7,889 bases of DNA from CAZQYC01 sp043746555 (GTDB lineage Bacteria > Pseudomonadota > Gammaproteobacteria > Steroidobacterales > Steroidobacteraceae): positions 1 to 7,889 of the forward strand of contig JAYTQU010000235.1 in the NCBI GenBank assembly GCA_043746555.1, in the 5' to 3' direction. Below are positions 6,163 through 7,889 of the stretch, piece by piece. The notes under the pieces are model-generated. The model ran no database searches, was not told the DNA's origin, and saw nothing but the letters and a program-made list of their open reading frames with translations. The position numbers were made by a program, and so were the translations under genes. How positions within the stretch are numbered: the stretch's first letter is position 1; every line of letters starts with the position of its first letter.

Positions 6163-7889
6163 CCCGCCAGCCTCGCCTTCTCCGCGCGATATTCCTCGAT
6201 GGATAGGTTTCGCAATTTGGATGCGCGACCATCTTCGTTGTGTACAAAGCCGACACTGGCGACGAACGGCTCGATGATGTGAATCTTTTGCAGCGGCGTC
6301 ACGATCAACAGCTGCAAATTAAGTTGCGCGAACAGTTTCAATCCGTATTGCGCCGATTCATCCGAGCCGCGGCCGAACGCCTCGTCGATCACGACAAAGC
6401 GGAACGACTTCGATTGTGTCTCGCCCAACTCCAACCCGAACTGATACGCAAGACTAGCAGCCAAGATGGTGTATGCCAGCTTCTCCTTTTGACCGCCGGA
6501 CTTACCGCCCGAATCCGAGTAGTGCTCATGCTCTTTATTGTCTTCTCGCCAGCGCTCCGACGCTGCGAAGACAAACCAGTTGCGTACATCGGTAGTCTTG
6601 ACCGTCCAACGTCGATCCTGCTCGGCTTGCCCTTCGCGGCCACGAAAGCGCTCGATAATGCTTTTGACTTGAAGAAACTTGGCCTCGGAATACTGTGCAT
6701 CGCCGGAACCGGTCAGCGCGCCTTCGGTACAGGCGCGAAGTTCGGATTGAAAATCGCGAATATCCGCGTCCACGCTGCTCTGGGCTTCCAACACGATGAA
6801 GCGCCCGGCGTTGTAATCGATCTTCGCCAGCGATTGGTTGATACGCGCCACTCGCTCGTTGATGGTTTCACGCTCGCGCGCCAACTGCGATTGAAAATTC
6901 GCCACCTCGCGAATGGTGTTCTCGTTGAGCAGCTCTTTGAAACGCAACTCGAACCGCGGCAAATCGTCTGCCTGGAGCTTATCGAGCATGGAGCGATACT
7001 CTTCGGCCGCCTCAACTGCGACATCGACCTCCTGCGTATCCAGCGGGAATGCATTTTTGTATGAGCGCATCGCATCGACGATTTTATCTCGCAAGCGTTT
7101 GAGAGCGTGATCTTCCGCGTCGATCTTTCGCTGAAGCCAATCGCGCAGATCGCGTTCGCGGTTATCGCATGACTCGACCGTTAGCTGATGCTCGCCAAGC
7201 GCCTCGTCCTTTACGGCAGCGAGCTGCTCAAATCGAAGAGCTTGCGTCGCGTGGCTGGGGTCGTTTATTTGAACTCGCAAGAGCGCGCCAGACGCCTCCG
7301 CATCCGCTTTTTTCTGCTCGGTTTTGGAGCGCTTGTCTTTATGCTCATCGAGACGACTCTCTGTTTCCCTCAGCTCATCGACAAGCGCGGTCAAACTCGC
7401 GGTGAGCTGCTTGAGCACATCGGACGCCGATTCCAATTGCCGCTTTTCGACTTGCAACTTGGCGATCTCGGCGGCGAGCGATTGCCAATCTAGTTCGCGA
7501 AAGTCGCGATACTCATCGAGTTTGGATAACACGTCGAGGCGCGATTTAATATCTCGCTGCTCGGTCTGCAACGTCGCGATTCGCGTCGCCACCGCACCCA
7601 GCCGTTGCACCAGCTGCCTGACCTGCGCATCGAGCGCCGCGATTTTCGCTTCGTTACTCCAACCGAGCACATAGCGACTGCGTTGATCGATGGCGAATCG
7701 ATCGTCCTTCTCGTGTCGTTCGCCCGGTGTCTTGATCTGCCCGGCGCGAGTCATCGCGCGCGTTTCACGATGAAACTGCTCCTGCGTTTGACAACAGGCC
7801 AGATCGAAACGATGCGCCAGCTCACGCTCTAACCAAGGATAAAAAGACGAATCGGGCTTGATCGATAATTTTCTCACCAGCGAGTCGCG
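6159..7889 (-). CDS. jetC: JetC, SMC-like ATPase of Wadjet (C-terminal half, N-terminus beyond window edge)
   Basis: MukB-like SMC motor subunit; with kleisin JetA and JetB it extrudes DNA loops and presents circular plasmids to JetD. 576 codons are in the window and the frame stays open to the right edge; the GTG at 7877-7875 is an internal valine, not a start. The stretch near 7865-7660 (LSIKPDSSFYPWLEREL ... RHEKDDR ... YVLGWSNE) is typical of JetC. Then comes a long Glu/Lys/Arg/Leu-rich coiled coil. The ATPase head half follows: ABC signature SGGKSGGQKEK (SGGQ at 6500-6489), Walker B FVVIDEAFGRG (Asp-Glu at 6386-6381) and a late TPLQKIHIIEPF stretch. The Walker A half and most of the first coiled coil would lie upstream, as would jetB and jetA. 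No frame damage is visible. Confidence 0.93.
   Translation of the reverse strand, partial: RDSLVRKLSIKPDSSFYPWLERELAHRFDLACCQTQEQFHRETRAMTRAGQIKTPGERHEKDDRFAIDQRSRYVLGWSNEAKIAALDAQVRQLVQRLGAVATRIATLQTEQRDIKSRLDVLSKLDEYRDFRELDWQSLAAEIAKLQVEKRQLESASDVLKQLTASLTALVDELRETESRLDEHKDKRSKTEQKKADAEASGALLRVQINDPSHATQALRFEQLAAVKDEALGEHQLTVESCDNRERDLRDWLQRKIDAEDHALKRLRDKIVDAMRSYKNAFPLDTQEVDVAVEAAEEYRSMLDKLQADDLPRFELRFKELLNENTIREVANFQSQLARERETINERVARINQSLAKIDYNAGRFIVLEAQSSVDADIRDFQSELRACTEGALTGSGDAQYSEAKFLQVKSIIERFRGREGQAEQDRRWTVKTTDVRNWFVFAASERWREDNKEHEHYSDSGGKSGGQKEKLAYTILAASLAYQFGLELGETQSKSFRFVVIDEAFGRGSDESAQYGLKLFAQLNLQLLIVTPLQKIHIIEPFVASVGFVHNEDGRASKLRNLSIEEYRAEKARLAG

Noticed and set aside
7875..7877. 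Start codon of a complete gene at 7877
   Set aside because: The codon is GTG inside an open frame that continues to the window edge, and the protein from it lacks the SMC Walker A half, so it is an internal valine of jetC.

Overview
The window carries the first five genes of a division and cell wall (dcw) cluster, preceded on the same strand by the 3' end of a Wadjet (Jet) anti-plasmid operon. All recognised genes are on the minus strand, so transcription runs from high to low coordinates. The order mraZ-rsmH-ftsL-ftsI-murE, the moderately high GC content, and FtsI catalytic motifs at almost the same positions as in E. coli PBP3 suggest a proteobacterium, most likely a gammaproteobacterium. 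I cannot place it more precisely from this stretch.

Layout from the right edge (upstream) to the left: 7889-6159 is the C-terminal half of JetC, an SMC-like ATPase cut by the window edge. 6162-4975 is JetD, a Toprim-type nuclease whose start overlaps the jetC stop (ATGA). jetA and jetB would be expected beyond the right edge. A 626-bp non-coding gap follows (4974-4349). It holds nested inverted repeats, a sigma70-type promoter on the minus strand (TTGACT, 18 bp, TATAGT) and an in-phase array of MraZ boxes (TGGGN every 10 bp) starting at the predicted transcription start. Next come mraZ (4348-3893), rsmH (3881-2919), ftsL (2922-2638), ftsI (2641-806) and the N-terminal 267 codons of murE (803-1).

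The dcw genes are tightly packed: 11 nt between mraZ and rsmH, GTGA overlap for rsmH/ftsL, ATGA overlap for ftsL/ftsI, and 2 nt between ftsI and murE. They look like one translationally coupled operon, autoregulated by MraZ. FtsL and FtsI act in the septal divisome and MurE makes the UDP-MurNAc-tripeptide precursor. RsmH methylates 16S rRNA.

The most striking observation is in rsmH. Codon 253, the serine of the conserved FHSLEDR motif, is TAG. The remaining 67 codons are open, in frame and well conserved, ending at the normal GTGA junction with ftsL. This is either a sequence error, a very recent nonsense mutation or a case of amber readthrough/suppression. Second-rank observations are the five-copy MraZ operator, the placement of a Wadjet operon directly against the dcw promoter, and an unexplained set of nested inverted repeats between them. 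I see no wholly new gene system here; the Jet genes are a known anti-plasmid family.
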